The position numbers and the translations under genes are program-made. A stretch of 64,000 nucleotides of DNA, taken from the NCBI RefSeq assembly GCF_002836745.1, contig NZ_PJAR01000027.1, positions 38,124-102,123 of the forward strand, read 5' to 3'. Under the pieces are notes generated by a model, which saw only the letters and a program-made list of their open reading frames with translations, searched no databases and was not told the origin of the DNA. Below, in pieces: positions 55,445 to 64,000 of this stretch. The stretch's first letter is position 1. The number at the start of each line of letters is the position of its first letter. This stretch comes from Glaciecola sp. 33A. Its GTDB lineage: Bacteria > Pseudomonadota > Gammaproteobacteria > Enterobacterales > Alteromonadaceae.

Positions 55445-56036
55445 ACAGACGGTTTTTATAATTGATGATGATAAAGGTATCCGTGATGGATTGGAAATGC
55501 TACTTGAATCAATTGGCCTAGAGTCGCGAAGTTTCGCTTCAGGTAGCGCATTTTTAGACGTATATGACGCCAAAATGACAGGGTGTTTAATTTTAGACAT
55601 ACGCATGCCCAAGATGAGTGGTTTAGAAGTTCAACGCAAACTTAAACAGCTTAATTGCTTAATACCTATCATTTTTATCACTGGCCATGGGGATATACCC
55701 ATGGCTGTAGAGGCTATGAGGCTAGGGGCAATCGACTTCATTCGTAAGCCATTTAAGGAACAGGATTTGATTGACCGCATCAATGAAGCGCTTAAAATTG
55801 ATGAAAAAATAATCAACGAACACAATAGTAAAAGTAAAGTCGATTCGTTATCAGCTCGTGAATACGAAGTGTTTGAACGAGTAGCGGATGGGTCTATGAA
55901 CAAAGTAATTGCAGCAGATCTTGGGATCAGCGAGCGCACTGTTGAAGTACATCGTTCTCATGTTATGGAGAAGCTAAAAGTGAGAACACTTGCAGAATTA
56001 GTCAGGATTAAGATTATTTATGAGCAACTAAATTAG
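55434..56036 (+). CDS. FixJ-like response regulator
   Basis: About 200 residues from the ATG at 55434 (GAAGGG site upstream); the frame opens earlier inside the kinase gene but that part has no domain. Receiver: VFIIDDDKGIRDGL, phospho-acceptor Asp55 in LILDIRMPKMSG, FITGHGDIPMAVEAM and DFIRKPF. LuxR/FixJ-type DNA-binding domain: LSAREYEVFERVADGSMNKV and ISERTVEVHRSHVMEKL. It should be phosphorylated by the FixL-like kinase and activate transcription under low oxygen. Which genes it controls is not shown; neighbouring stress genes are candidates. Confidence 0.92.
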   Translation: MTNKQTVFIIDDDKGIRDGLEMLLESIGLESRSFASGSAFLDVYDAKMTGCLILDIRMPKMSGLEVQRKLKQLNCLIPIIFITGHGDIPMAVEAMRLGAIDFIRKPFKEQDLIDRINEALKIDEKIINEHNSKSKVDSLSAREYEVFERVADGSMNKVIAADLGISERTVEVHRSHVMEKLKVRTLAELVRIKIIYEQLN

Positions 56037-56468
56037 TTTTTTTGCATTGTGGCAATCGCACCAAACTTATATTCAAAAATCGAGCTACTAGTCTATCGTA
56101 TTTTCAGAATTATCAATATTAGTGAATTGTAATTTTGGAATGAACATGCTTCTTTTCTGTATAAAACTCCTCGCCTTAAGTTAAAAAAAGAGCCCATCTA
56201 GCTTGGGAGTGGTGGACTCAAAAAAGTGAGATGTTTTTATTTTGAGAAATTCTATAAATCCAGCAACCTTCATGTTGACTAGAAACGAAAGTTACAAATA
56301 TTAGGGGTTTCCTCATATTGACGCTCTCTAGTAAGGGGTATCCACAATAGAAGCAATCGGACAAAAATGAGAATCTAACAACAATTCCATTTGAGCGCGG
56401 CTGACTTAATAAATCTTAATCTTCGCTTTTTATACTACCTCGCAACAACTGAAAGTAGGAGCAGCTTA
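56037..56468. other. intergenic, no gene seen
   Basis: About 430 bases with short frames only. A frame in phase with the next gene opens from a TTG at 56391, but lacks a ribosome site. Confidence 0.4.
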
Positions 56469-57206
56469 ATGTCGACACTGAGCTGGATAATTATCAGTGG
56501 AGTATCGATGAGTTCAATAGCACTGGTAGGCAGTTTAATTCTGCTACTGATCCCATCGACCCTTGAAAAAGTGCTAAAACTTTTAGTAACGTTTGCTGCC
56601 GGTTCGCTTCTTGGTGGAGCGTTTTTTCATTTGATCCCAAGCGCCCTTAAAGCCAATCTCAGCATTATGACTATTGGCATATTAATCGGTTGTGGATTTA
56701 CAGCTATTTTAGTCCTTGAGCGATTTTTTTATTGGCATCATAATCATCAACTGCCAATGAAGCGCAAGGAGCCTTTGACATATCTGATTCTAGTTGGTGA
56801 TGGGCTCCACAATTTTTTGGGCGGTGTGGCAATAGCCGGTGCGTTTATAATAGATATTCGTTTAGGCATTGTTTGTTGGTTTGTAGCCGCAGCACATGAG
56901 GTGGCGCAAGAGTTAGGAGATTTTGCTGTGTTAATACATGGTGGCTGGTCCAAGCTTTCAGTACTACTTTTCAATTTTCTATCGGGGCTAACTTTTTTAT
57001 TTGGAGGATTAATTGCCTATATATTATCGTTTCAATTCGATGTTTCTTGGCTTATTCCCTTTGCGGCGGGCAATTTTATTTATATTGGTGCGGCAGATTT
57101 AATCCCGCAAATGAGCAAAGATACAGATATCAATCTAAAAAGTAGGGGGGTGACTATAGCAGCATTTATATCAGGTATTTACTTGTTGGTATTGGCAATG
57201 CCCTAA
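56469..57206 (+). CDS. ZIP family metal transporter
   Basis: About 245 residues from the ATG at 56469 (TAGGAG site 8 bases upstream); an upstream TTG would add 26 unlikely residues. Seven to eight hydrophobic helices. The metal-path motifs of ZIP helices are DGLHNFLGGVAIAGAF (helix 4, HNF) and AHEVAQELGDFAVLIHGG (helix 5, HExxxELGD). GSLLGGAFFHLIPSAL is the conserved first region. It should bring zinc or another divalent cation into the cytoplasm, or move it within the envelope as some members do. It ends directly at a glgC remnant. Confidence 0.9.
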   Translation: MSTLSWIIISGVSMSSIALVGSLILLLIPSTLEKVLKLLVTFAAGSLLGGAFFHLIPSALKANLSIMTIGILIGCGFTAILVLERFFYWHHNHQLPMKRKEPLTYLILVGDGLHNFLGGVAIAGAFIIDIRLGIVCWFVAAAHEVAQELGDFAVLIHGGWSKLSVLLFNFLSGLTFLFGGLIAYILSFQFDVSWLIPFAAGNFIYIGAADLIPQMSKDTDINLKSRGVTIAAFISGIYLLVLAMP

Positions 57207-57430
57207 TTGAGCTATCCGTTATTCCTCCTCAAGTAGATATTGGACGCAATGTTGATATTCATTGAGCAATTATAGACACCGGTTGCACTATTCCTGATGA
57301 AATGAATATAAGTATTGATAGACACTTGGATTTGGTGAGGGGATGCCGAATTAGCCAAGGTAGAATAGTATTAGTCACTAAAAATATGTTGGCAAAGATA
57401 AATGAAGATTCGGAGAATCAATATAATTAG
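57206..57430 (+). pseudogene. C-terminal remnant of glgC (ADP-glucose pyrophosphorylase)
   Basis: In one frame from the ZIP stop codon: SVIPPQVDIGRNVDIH, a stop, then AIIDTGCTIPDEMNISIDRH and GCRISQGRIVLVTKNMLAKI. This is the left-handed helix end of GlgC (pattern cIIDrgC.IPegm then GIVLVTreML). The catalytic N-terminal three quarters are absent. Confidence 0.8.
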
Positions 57431-57641
57431 CTGCAAGTAAGGAAGACCGCATAATCAATTTATATTACGATGCAGATTGTTTGTTGTTTTATGATGCAAT
57501 TAACGGCAAATAGGTCCGGTGTCCAATAACATATTGAGTAAAATACCGGAAGACAGTGAGGTCCGGCATATAGCATCAGCGCACTGCCAAGGAATGGGCT
57601 CGCATCGGCATCCATGCATTAGGTCAACAATAACAGACTGC

Positions 57642-58565
57642 TTACTTCAGAAGTTTTTGCTTGAATAGCTGTAAGTCAAGCTTACGTTGTTCATCACTAA
57701 TCGGATAATTCATATTCAAGGCCTTCAATGTTTTATGCATGATTTTGGCAACAATTAAGCGTGCATTTTTTTTATCATCGGCCGGCACAACATACCAAGG
57801 GTTATTGCTGGTGCTTGTTGCTCGTAAACACTCTTGATAAGCCTTTTGATATTCTGGCCAAAACTTTCTTTCTTGAATATCCGCATCAGTAAACTTCCAG
57901 TTTTTGTTTGGATTATCAATGCGTGCAATAAATCGTGATTGCTGTTCATCCTGCGAAAGGTGTAAAAATATCTTTATAATGCGAGTACCGCCGTTATACA
58001 AGTGTCTTTCTAAATTATTGATTGAACGAAAACGCTCTTCCCATAAGTCGTCTTTATCCAGATTGTCCACTGGAATTTTCTGAGCTTCGAGTATTTCAGG
58101 GTGCACTCGCACTATCAATACTTCTTCATAGTACGACCGATTGAATACGCCAATACGCCCTCGTTCAGGCAATGCTTGGTTGGTTCGCCATAAAAAATCA
58201 TGTTCTAATTCAACCGCGCTAGGGTGTTTAAAGCTGGTGACTTGACATCCCTGAGGGTTAATCCCAGACATAACATGACGAATAACACCATCTTTACCGG
58301 CCGCATCCATTGCTTGGAATATCAGTAAAAGGGAATACCTGTTAGACCCATACAATAACTGTTGTAGCTTACTTAATTTCTTAACCTGCTTTTTAAGCTT
58401 TTTTTTATAATGTTTCTTAGAATGATAAAGCGGGGCGATGTTGGTAGGGCATTCGTTAAGTGTATATTTTTCGGTGTTTTTCGCATTTTGTATCTTAAAA
58501 GCAGTTGTTTTTATGCTCACGTTTATCTCCATAAAAAAGTATTGATACACGGCCTCTTTTTGCAC
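57642..58565 (-). CDS. polyphosphate kinase 2 family protein
   Basis: A 307-residue PPK2. Walker A region [40 protein letters not shown] (lid/substrate segment) and the Walker B-like [20 protein letters not shown] are all intact, as is the late [20 protein letters not shown]. Family members use polyphosphate to phosphorylate nucleotides (AMP or ADP/GDP), or the reverse. The GTG at 58565 has GGAG five bases upstream; an ATG at 58532 is possible. It is read against its neighbours. Polyphosphate metabolism fits a stress/energy-limitation island. Confidence 0.92.
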   Translation of the reverse strand: MQKEAVYQYFFMEINVSIKTTAFKIQNAKNTEKYTLNECPTNIAPLYHSKKHYKKKLKKQVKKLSKLQQLLYGSNRYSLLLIFQAMDAAGKDGVIRHVMSGINPQGCQVTSFKHPSAVELEHDFLWRTNQALPERGRIGVFNRSYYEEVLIVRVHPEILEAQKIPVDNLDKDDLWEERFRSINNLERHLYNGGTRIIKIFLHLSQDEQQSRFIARIDNPNKNWKFTDADIQERKFWPEYQKAYQECLRATSTSNNPWYVVPADDKKNARLIVAKIMHKTLKALNMNYPISDEQRKLDLQLFKQKLLK

Positions 58566-58915
58566 CCAAACTCCACTAGTGAGTTCATGATATTTTTGGA
58601 TTAACCTAAGAAGTGGTATTCCATCTGTGGTGTTAACTTCTCCAAAGCACTCACCACGATACTCCTTTATACAACAAAGTTTTCGATTATTCAGAATACG
58701 AAAGCGGAATCAATTTAATTATTTATACCCGTTAGTTAAGAATAAACTCTAAGTGTTATCCCTTACATACCTATTCAATTAATTACTCTAGGCTTATATG
58801 ACAGTCTTTTGCATTAACGTAATTGGCGAGAAATAAGAGGTCATGATGAAAGTCCCAAATGATGATAAGAATAGACTCATAAAACGATTTCTAGTTTCTA
58901 AAAAAAGAGAACTTC
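58566..58915. promoter_or_regulatory. divergent region between ppk2-like and hflK-like genes
   Basis: 350 AT-rich bases holding promoters for both directions. No clear operator or FNR/FixK palindrome seen. A short open stretch before hflK (58842-58917) has no support as a gene. Confidence 0.35.
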
Positions 58916-60004
58916 ATGTCCCCACAAAATGAAAGTAAAAGTGGCCCCCCCGATTTAGATAAAGTAGCGAGTGAAATGTTACATAAATATAAGATGTTGT
59001 CGGGTGGTAAGTTTAAAACTGGTGTATCAGTTTTAATCTTGGTGCTGTTGAGTATGACTGCCTACACCTCTTTATACACAGTGCCTAGTGATTCTGTTGC
59101 TGTGGTCTTAAGATTTGGTAAGTTCCAAGAAGTTTTGCGACCAGGCTTACACTTAAAAGTGCCATTAGGAATTGATCGAGTCAATATAGTACCGACCAAA
59201 CGTCAGTTAAAACAGGAGTTTGGGTTTTCTACCCCCGGCGCTACTGATCCTGATCAGAACATTAATCCAAATAATAATATTCGTTCAACTCGGTCCAGTA
59301 TTTCACCAGCAAATGATCAAGTGGCGGAAACCCAAATGGTGACAGGTGATTTAAACACTGCGTTGGTTGAATGGGTGATTCAATATCGCATAGCCGATCC
59401 TAAAAATTATTTGTTTGAGGTCCGTGATCCTGCTGGCACTTTGCGCTATGTATCGGAATCAGTTATGCGCGAAGTGGTGGGTGATAGAACAGTGGATGAA
59501 GTTATTACTATCGGCCGACAAGAGATTGAGGTTGAAGCCTTGAGAAAGATGCAAGCATTAGCAAGTCAATATGTGATGGGAATAAGTATTGATCAGGTAC
59601 AGCTAAAAAATATTAACCCTCCTGTCCCAGTGCAGGCTTCATTCAATGAAGTTAATCAAGCTCAGCAAGAAAAAGAGAAGCTGATCAACGAGGCTCGACG
59701 TGAATATAACCGCATTATTCCGCTGGCCGAGGGGGAACGTGACCAACGTATAAGGGAAGCCGACGGTTATCGGCTTAAACGAATTAATGAGGCCGAGGGC
59801 GACGCACTCCGTTTTAATGCACTGTTTGCTGAGTACCAGCAGGCACCGGAAGTAACTCGCAGGCGAATATATCTAGAAACAATGCAAGAAGTGATGCCAA
59901 CGATTAAAGACAAAATTATTATTGATAACGCAGCGCTCGGTGTATTGCCCTTGCTCAACTTAACGCCTCCCAGCATTCAAAAAATAAAAGGACAACAACC
60001 ATGA
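58916..60004 (+). CDS. HflK-like SPFH membrane protein (extra copy)
   Basis: A 362-residue SPFH (band 7) protein. A single N-terminal membrane helix (residues 36-56, VSVLILVLLSMTAYTSLYTV) is followed by the band-7 domain (SVAVVLRFGKFQEVLRPGLH, LVEWVIQYRIADPKNYLFEV). A long charged coiled coil (NQAQQEKEKLINEARREYNR) comes next. HflK and HflC form a cage around the FtsH protease. The usual housekeeping pair lies with hflX, absent here, and the Gly-rich HflK N-terminus is reduced, so this looks like a divergent second pair. It overlaps hflC by 4 bases (ATGA). Confidence 0.85.
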   Translation: MSPQNESKSGPPDLDKVASEMLHKYKMLSGGKFKTGVSVLILVLLSMTAYTSLYTVPSDSVAVVLRFGKFQEVLRPGLHLKVPLGIDRVNIVPTKRQLKQEFGFSTPGATDPDQNINPNNNIRSTRSSISPANDQVAETQMVTGDLNTALVEWVIQYRIADPKNYLFEVRDPAGTLRYVSESVMREVVGDRTVDEVITIGRQEIEVEALRKMQALASQYVMGISIDQVQLKNINPPVPVQASFNEVNQAQQEKEKLINEARREYNRIIPLAEGERDQRIREADGYRLKRINEAEGDALRFNALFAEYQQAPEVTRRRIYLETMQEVMPTIKDKIIIDNAALGVLPLLNLTPPSIQKIKGQQP

Positions 60005-60984
60005 AACCTTATTTGATAGCCGGCAGCAGTATCATAGCCGCGGTTGTAGCAGTGACGTTGTATAGCGCTTTGTATACCGTCAACGAAGTAGAACAGGCGA
60101 TTATTACCCAGTTTGGCAAACCAGTGGGAGAGCCCATTATTGACGCTGGTATACAACTTAAGCTGCCATTTGTTCAGAAAGTTAATACTATTGATAAGCG
60201 AGTATTGGAATGGGAAGGTACACCGTCTGATATGCCGACCAAAGACAAACTCTATATCTCTGTCAGTCTTTATGCACGTTGGCAGGTGACTGACCCTCTG
60301 CAATACTTCTTACGTTTGGGCAATGAGCGCAGCGCACAATCTAGACTGGATGATATTTTTGGTAGTGAAACCCGAAACGCAGTAGCCACACACGAGCTAA
60401 TTGAAATTATTCGAACCACTAAAGATCGCCAGCCTTTACGTGACGCATCACTCACCCAAGCTGAAAAAGAGCAGAATATTGGCAGTTTGGTGCCCATTAC
60501 TAAGGGCCGCTTAGTCGTAGAGCAAGATATATTCAATGCAGCTGCTGAAAAAGTCCGAGTGTTCGGTATTGAGCTCATGGATATTCGCTTTAAACGCATT
60601 AATTATAATGAAAGCGTACGGCCTAAAATTTACGAGCGCATGATAAGCGAACGTCGTCAAATAGCGGAACGCTTTTTGTCAGAAGGTAAAGGTGAAGCTG
60701 CACGCATACGAGGCAATCGAGAGCGAGACCTGGATAAGATTCAATCGGAAGCCTATCGTGAGGTAGTAGAAATTCGAGGTAAAGCCGACGCAAAAGCCGC
60801 CGCTATCTACGCTTCAGCCTACAATCAAAATGAACAAGCTGTCGCATTTTATGCATTTACCCGTTCTTTGCAGGCTCTTGAGCCGACCCTTGGTCAAAAT
60901 ACGACATTGGTGCTGTCGACTGACAGCGAACTATTTCAGTATTTGCAAGACACCCAAACCGGTGAGTTAAGCCCTAAAAACTAG
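60001..60984 (+). CDS. HflC-like SPFH membrane protein (extra copy)
   Basis: A 327-residue partner of the preceding protein. N-terminal membrane helix (IAGSSIIAAVVAVTLYSALY), band-7 domain with VEQAIITQFGKPVGEPIIDA, RVLEWEGTPSDMPTKDKLYI and ARWQVTDPLQYFLRLG. Then comes the coiled coil ERFLSEGKGEAARIRGNRER and the conserved YAFTRSLQALEP. Translation is coupled to hflK. It should sit in the inner membrane with its main part in the periplasm. Confidence 0.87.
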   Translation: MKPYLIAGSSIIAAVVAVTLYSALYTVNEVEQAIITQFGKPVGEPIIDAGIQLKLPFVQKVNTIDKRVLEWEGTPSDMPTKDKLYISVSLYARWQVTDPLQYFLRLGNERSAQSRLDDIFGSETRNAVATHELIEIIRTTKDRQPLRDASLTQAEKEQNIGSLVPITKGRLVVEQDIFNAAAEKVRVFGIELMDIRFKRINYNESVRPKIYERMISERRQIAERFLSEGKGEAARIRGNRERDLDKIQSEAYREVVEIRGKADAKAAAIYASAYNQNEQAVAFYAFTRSLQALEPTLGQNTTLVLSTDSELFQYLQDTQTGELSPKN

Positions 60985-61177
60985 TATGCATCCAGTTGGT
61001 TGAGTGAGTTTTAGACGTCCAAATAAAAGTGACTTTAACTGATTGCAAAAACGCTTCTGAAAACACCATCAGAGATCGTTTTACATGTTTAGCTTATACA
61101 GAAAATTGAATGTAGCAGACACGATAATATTGCTTAAATTAAAAACTTAATAACGGATAATTAACGGAGTAAAACTA

Positions 61178-61408
61178 ATGAGAACGAACAAGACGCATCA
61201 AAATAAAGCGAATATTGGAAACTTTGCGGCCTTGAACACCTCCATAGTGAATGAGGAAGAACAATTGGTAAAAAAATTATTGGTAAAAGAGTTATTGGAA
61301 AACGAAGCAATGCAAGAGCTTGAAAAAAACTATCTCATTGATATAGCTAAACATAAAAATAATAGGACTATCATAAAGCTACTTGAAGATATTCCCTTAA
61401 AACAATAG
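61178..61408 (+). CDS. small hypothetical protein, 76 aa
   Basis: Unrecognised. ATG preceded by AACGGAG 8 bases upstream. Strongly charged and helical: NEEEQLVKKLLVKELLENEA and LEKNYLIDIAKHKNNRTII suggest a short coiled coil. No membrane segment. It lies 190 bases after hflC in the same direction and may belong to that stress group. Confidence 0.55.
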   Translation: MRTNKTHQNKANIGNFAALNTSIVNEEEQLVKKLLVKELLENEAMQELEKNYLIDIAKHKNNRTIIKLLEDIPLKQ

Positions 61409-61693
61409 GTGAAGTGGTCAAGTCATTTTGGCCACGGGTTTGTAGTAGTTGAAAGGCCAGAGAATAAGATGTTTGAACCACCGAGGACACGCAGAGCACA
61501 GAGAAAAGCAAAGTCTCCTGATTAAGCAAATCTTGCTCTGCTCCTGAATTCGGAGAGCAATTAGAGCACTCTTTTATATGGAATGGTATAAAACATGTGG
61601 CAAGCAGGCGCAATCGAGCATTTAAACGGTACGTCTTTTGGTGCACTTAACAAGCCAACGAAATATCGCAAATTGTGAAGGTAAATAAGGTAT

Positions 61694-61920
61694 TCAGGAT
61701 GCCATTGCAGGCCGATTGTAAGTATGCTGGCGTAACGATCTAATATCTTGAAAAAGAGAGCCTCCCAAAACCACGTTAATCAGCTGGGCTCCCCGGCAAA
61801 TGCCTATCAGGGGGATGGTTTTCTTAAGTGCCTTTTTAACCACTGGTCTAAATATTTCACCCATTTGTTGCGGATTACTCCGATTAGAGGCTGACCACCT
61901 CCTTCAGCAATAAGTGCCAT
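61694..61920 (-). pseudogene. fragment of a PuuD-like glutamine amidotransferase
   Basis: On the minus strand: PVVKKALKKTIPLIGICRGA, then QLINVVLGGSLFQDIRSL. The nucleophile Cys in GICRGAQ and the following helix are typical of gamma-glutamyl-GABA hydrolase (PuuD) class I amidotransferases. A frameshift separates an upstream MALIAEGGGQPL stretch, and the His/Glu part of the triad after it is missing. Confidence 0.65.
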
Positions 61921-62632
61921 TTTACCGCGCGGTGTATTACCGGGTTAATAAATGGTTTTGATGATAGGAGATCCATGTTGGGCCTTTTGCAAATATGTAC
62001 TTTTTAAGAGAAGTGTAAATAACCAGCGAGCAGGGGGTCTTTAACATACGTTGTACGTCGCTTAGATGCGAGTCGACAACCATCAGTATCACCTCCTAAT
62101 CTCGTGTTCGATGCAGGATGAACTAAGTCCAAAGTGACCCGATCAATCTATGTTTGAATGGTATGATAGAGCGGTAATTAATTTTATGAAATAAGAGATT
62201 CCCGAGCTCAAGTAAGGGTTATCCCTAATTTTAAACCCTGAAGGTTCGCTGTAGTTTGTAGCCTTCGACTGCTGCATCTGGTTCAAATGAAGGAGAATTT
62301 AAAACATTACAACGAAAAAGTGTTTAGTTAGACTATCGCCAGGGGGGAAAGCAAGCATGGGAGATACAAAAAATGACAACTGCAATTCAATTTGCGCTGA
62401 TCACTTTGTCTTGCATCGTCAGTAACCAAGCCATCGATATAGATTACATAAGTGAGCCGGAGCCGGTGGGCAATTTTCGTTGAGTTAAGTGCGGCTAAGG
62501 TTTTTGGCAGTTCTAGATATGCTGAATTTGGGCTTGAATATTGCGAGATATAAACCTTGGCGTTACCGCGTAATGCAACTAGTCCTGAGTAAATAAGCGG
62601 AGCCAGATACTACTAAAATTAGGAGTAACAAT
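61921..62632. other. intergenic, decayed sequence
   Basis: About 710 bases with stops in every frame. Possible further puuD-like debris on the minus strand to about 62090. No RNA gene or repeat recognised. The promoter of the next gene should be near 62600 (AGGAGT ribosome site at 62620). Confidence 0.4.
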
Positions 62633-63091
62633 ATGCAAGTTGAAACAATTAGAGATGTACTCAATTGGACGGTTTTATTTCACAAAAATTTAAAAATCAG
62701 CTTAAAACATAGCTCTAAACAAAATAAAGATGAACGAGCAAGAATGATTCTTAGTTACTTATCAGAGCATGAAGAGAATTTAGAGAACATTGTACAGGGG
62801 TTTGAAAATACCGCTGACGAAAAAGCATTGAATACCTGGTGTGTCGATTATATCGAAAAACACACGATTATTGAGTATGTCCATTGTGACTCACTCTTTG
62901 AAGAATTAGATATGTCGCACATTATGGAAAAAATAGTAAACCATCACGAACAAGTTATTGAGTTGTACATTCATATTTATTTCCGTGTCGATATAGACAG
63001 CGCAAAAAAATTGCTTGATGCGATAAAAGACATTGAGGAAAACGAAATAAAGCGAATAGTACAATCGGCTAATCGGTTTTCGGATATGTAA
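62633..63091 (+). CDS. helical stress-type protein, 152 aa, unknown function
   Basis: A 152-residue all-helical protein with TTAGGAGTA upstream. ETIRDVLNWTVLFHKNLK and LSYLSEHEENLENIVQGF form the first helix pair; LNTWCVDYIEKHTI and a last pair with EEELDMSHIMEKIVNHHEQV-like residues (here LDMSHIMEKIVNHHEQVIEL) and DIEENEIKRIVQSANRF follow. His and Glu are spaced along the helices as in ferritin-like four-helix bundles. I recall similar uncharacterised proteins in marine gammaproteobacteria beside Dps, universal stress and polyphosphate genes. A metal role is possible but unproven. Confidence 0.65.
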   Translation: MQVETIRDVLNWTVLFHKNLKISLKHSSKQNKDERARMILSYLSEHEENLENIVQGFENTADEKALNTWCVDYIEKHTIIEYVHCDSLFEELDMSHIMEKIVNHHEQVIELYIHIYFRVDIDSAKKLLDAIKDIEENEIKRIVQSANRFSDM

Positions 63092-63487
63092 TTGGCATTT
63101 GGGGAGGTGACAATATTGCGGTATCGCTACAACATGTCCTTTCACCAAATGTCCGAGTATATTAAAGTTTGAAACTAGGCATTAAAGATTGTAACTGAAT
63201 GGGCATGAAATTATATTTTTCGTAGTCAATGGTTAGTATTCTAATAGCAGCAGATCCGACAATTGCAGACATATGAACGAAGAATTAAATTGCTGTATTC
63301 TGCTGCTAAAACCCTTCAATATCAACTTCCTCTATCCGTCGGCCATCTGCCCAGCCTGTATAAAAACGATTGATCACCTTTTGGTCTAAGCAGATAATGC
63401 TTATGGTCAATCAGTCTTAGTAAGCGATCCAAATTAATAGTCAAGTTTAGTATAATAGATGGTAAGCCAAATCAGAGGAAATCTGCA
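63092..63487. other. intergenic, left side of an IS1182-type element
   Basis: About 400 bases with no open gene. The stretch just before 63488 should contain the left end of the insertion sequence; I could not define its terminal repeat because the other end is outside the window. Confidence 0.35.
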
Positions 63488-64000
63488 ATGTCTCACCATA
63501 TTAAAGGTCAATCAAGAGCGCAAACAACGCTTTTCCCTGAAGCAATTGATGACTTTGTTACCGAAGACAGTCCAATAAGAGTCATCGATGTGTTTGTCGA
63601 CCAACTTGATTTACTCGCTCTTGGTTTCGAGGCAGTTAATGCTAAGCTAACTGGCCGCCCAGGCTATCATCCATCCACGATGCTAAAACTCTATATCTGC
63701 GGTTACTTAAATCGTATTCAATCATCTCGCCGGTTCCATATCGACCGAGTAGAGAAAAGTATTGAAAATACTTAAATCAAATGGACACCAAAGACGGCGA
63801 TGAAGAGGATATCGACACCACAGTATCAACGTCAAAACTGGCATAGCTTGAAGCGCGTTTAGTTGAAGGTAAAGCGCTTGAAAAAGAAGTGAATGAACAC
63901 CCTGATAAGCAAGTGTCACAAACTGACCCAGATGCCCGTTTAATGCATACGCATCACATGGAAAGACGCGTTTGTTACAACGTGCAAAGCGCAGTGGATA
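63488..64000 (+). pseudogene. IS1182-family transposase remnant, runs off the window
   Basis: N-terminal part: HHIKGQSRAQTTLFPEAIDD, PIRVIDVFVDQLDLLALGF and GRPGYHPSTMLKLYICGYLN, canonical for IS1182 transposases. The frame ends at 63775. A second frame then carries LEARLVEGKALEKEVNEHP, TDPDARLMHTHH and CYNVQSAVD, which normally lie more than 100 residues further on, plus one internal stop. An internal deletion therefore inactivated it. Confidence 0.85.

Noticed and set aside
61371..61646. 91-codon open frame on the minus strand after the 76-aa gene
   Set aside because: Overlaps the end of the supported gene on the other strand, no ribosome site or motif.

Overview
The window looks like a chromosomal segment of a marine gammaproteobacterium of the Alteromonadales, probably Glaciecola/Paraglaciecola-like. 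This is inferred from AT-rich base composition, the gene families present and the gammaproteobacterial type VI secretion (T6SS) gene set; no 16S gene is present to confirm it. It has three parts: ordinary metabolism (1-8.5 kb), a complete T6SS locus with an accessory tail (8.8-44.8 kb), and a mosaic of stress genes mixed with broken genes and insertion-sequence remnants (44.8-64 kb).

1-8.5 kb: the N-terminal part of a GAF-domain sensor protein (cut by the window edge), a cytochrome c5, a SWIM zinc-finger protein, and a purine salvage group. The purine group is an NCS2 base permease, divergent from an adenine deaminase whose gene overlaps that of an exported nucleoside phosphorylase/nucleosidase. 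A decayed 5' piece of a tRNA-Arg gene follows; an intact tRNA-Arg(CCG) lies 37 kb away at 45.3 kb.

8.8-37.4 kb: the T6SS. The leftward block runs from vgrG through tagH, tssJ, tssK, tssL and tssM to tagF. Beyond it lie a PP2C phosphatase and a membrane Ser/Thr kinase, that is, the kinase/phosphatase/FHA/TagF post-translational switch. The kinase is translationally coupled to two lipoproteins, one a LysM-like polysaccharide deacetylase, and faces a third LysM lipoprotein. This envelope module may prepare the cell wall for the machine. The rightward block is tssA, tssB, tssC, hcp, terminator, tagJ, tssE, tssF, tssG and tssH (clpV).

37.4-44.8 kb: the accessory tail. The last 423 bp of the clpV region is present twice without indels (37029-37451 and 39308-39730). 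An unknown 439-residue protein gene lies between the copies and an unknown 163-residue gene lies after the second. This looks like cassette exchange at the clpV 3' end. REP-like repeats and remains of an IS200/IS605-like (RAYT) transposase border the area. Then come a cysteine-cluster protein, a PAAR-like protein and a protein that joins TssB-like and TssC-like halves in one chain. These are the best candidates for a previously undescribed T6SS-linked system.

44.8-64 kb: remnants of IS3, IS6-like and IS1182 transposases, a broken serine hydrolase, the tail of glgC, and a piece of a PuuD-like amidotransferase, interleaved with intact genes. The intact genes are a HisKA_2 kinase with its receiver partner, a GC-rich gdhA of probable foreign origin, dps, a FixL/FixJ-type pair in which the haem ligand His and the distal Arg of FixL are conserved, a ZIP metal transporter, PPK2, an extra HflK/HflC pair and two small helical proteins. 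This set suggests a low-oxygen/stress-survival island undergoing gene loss.
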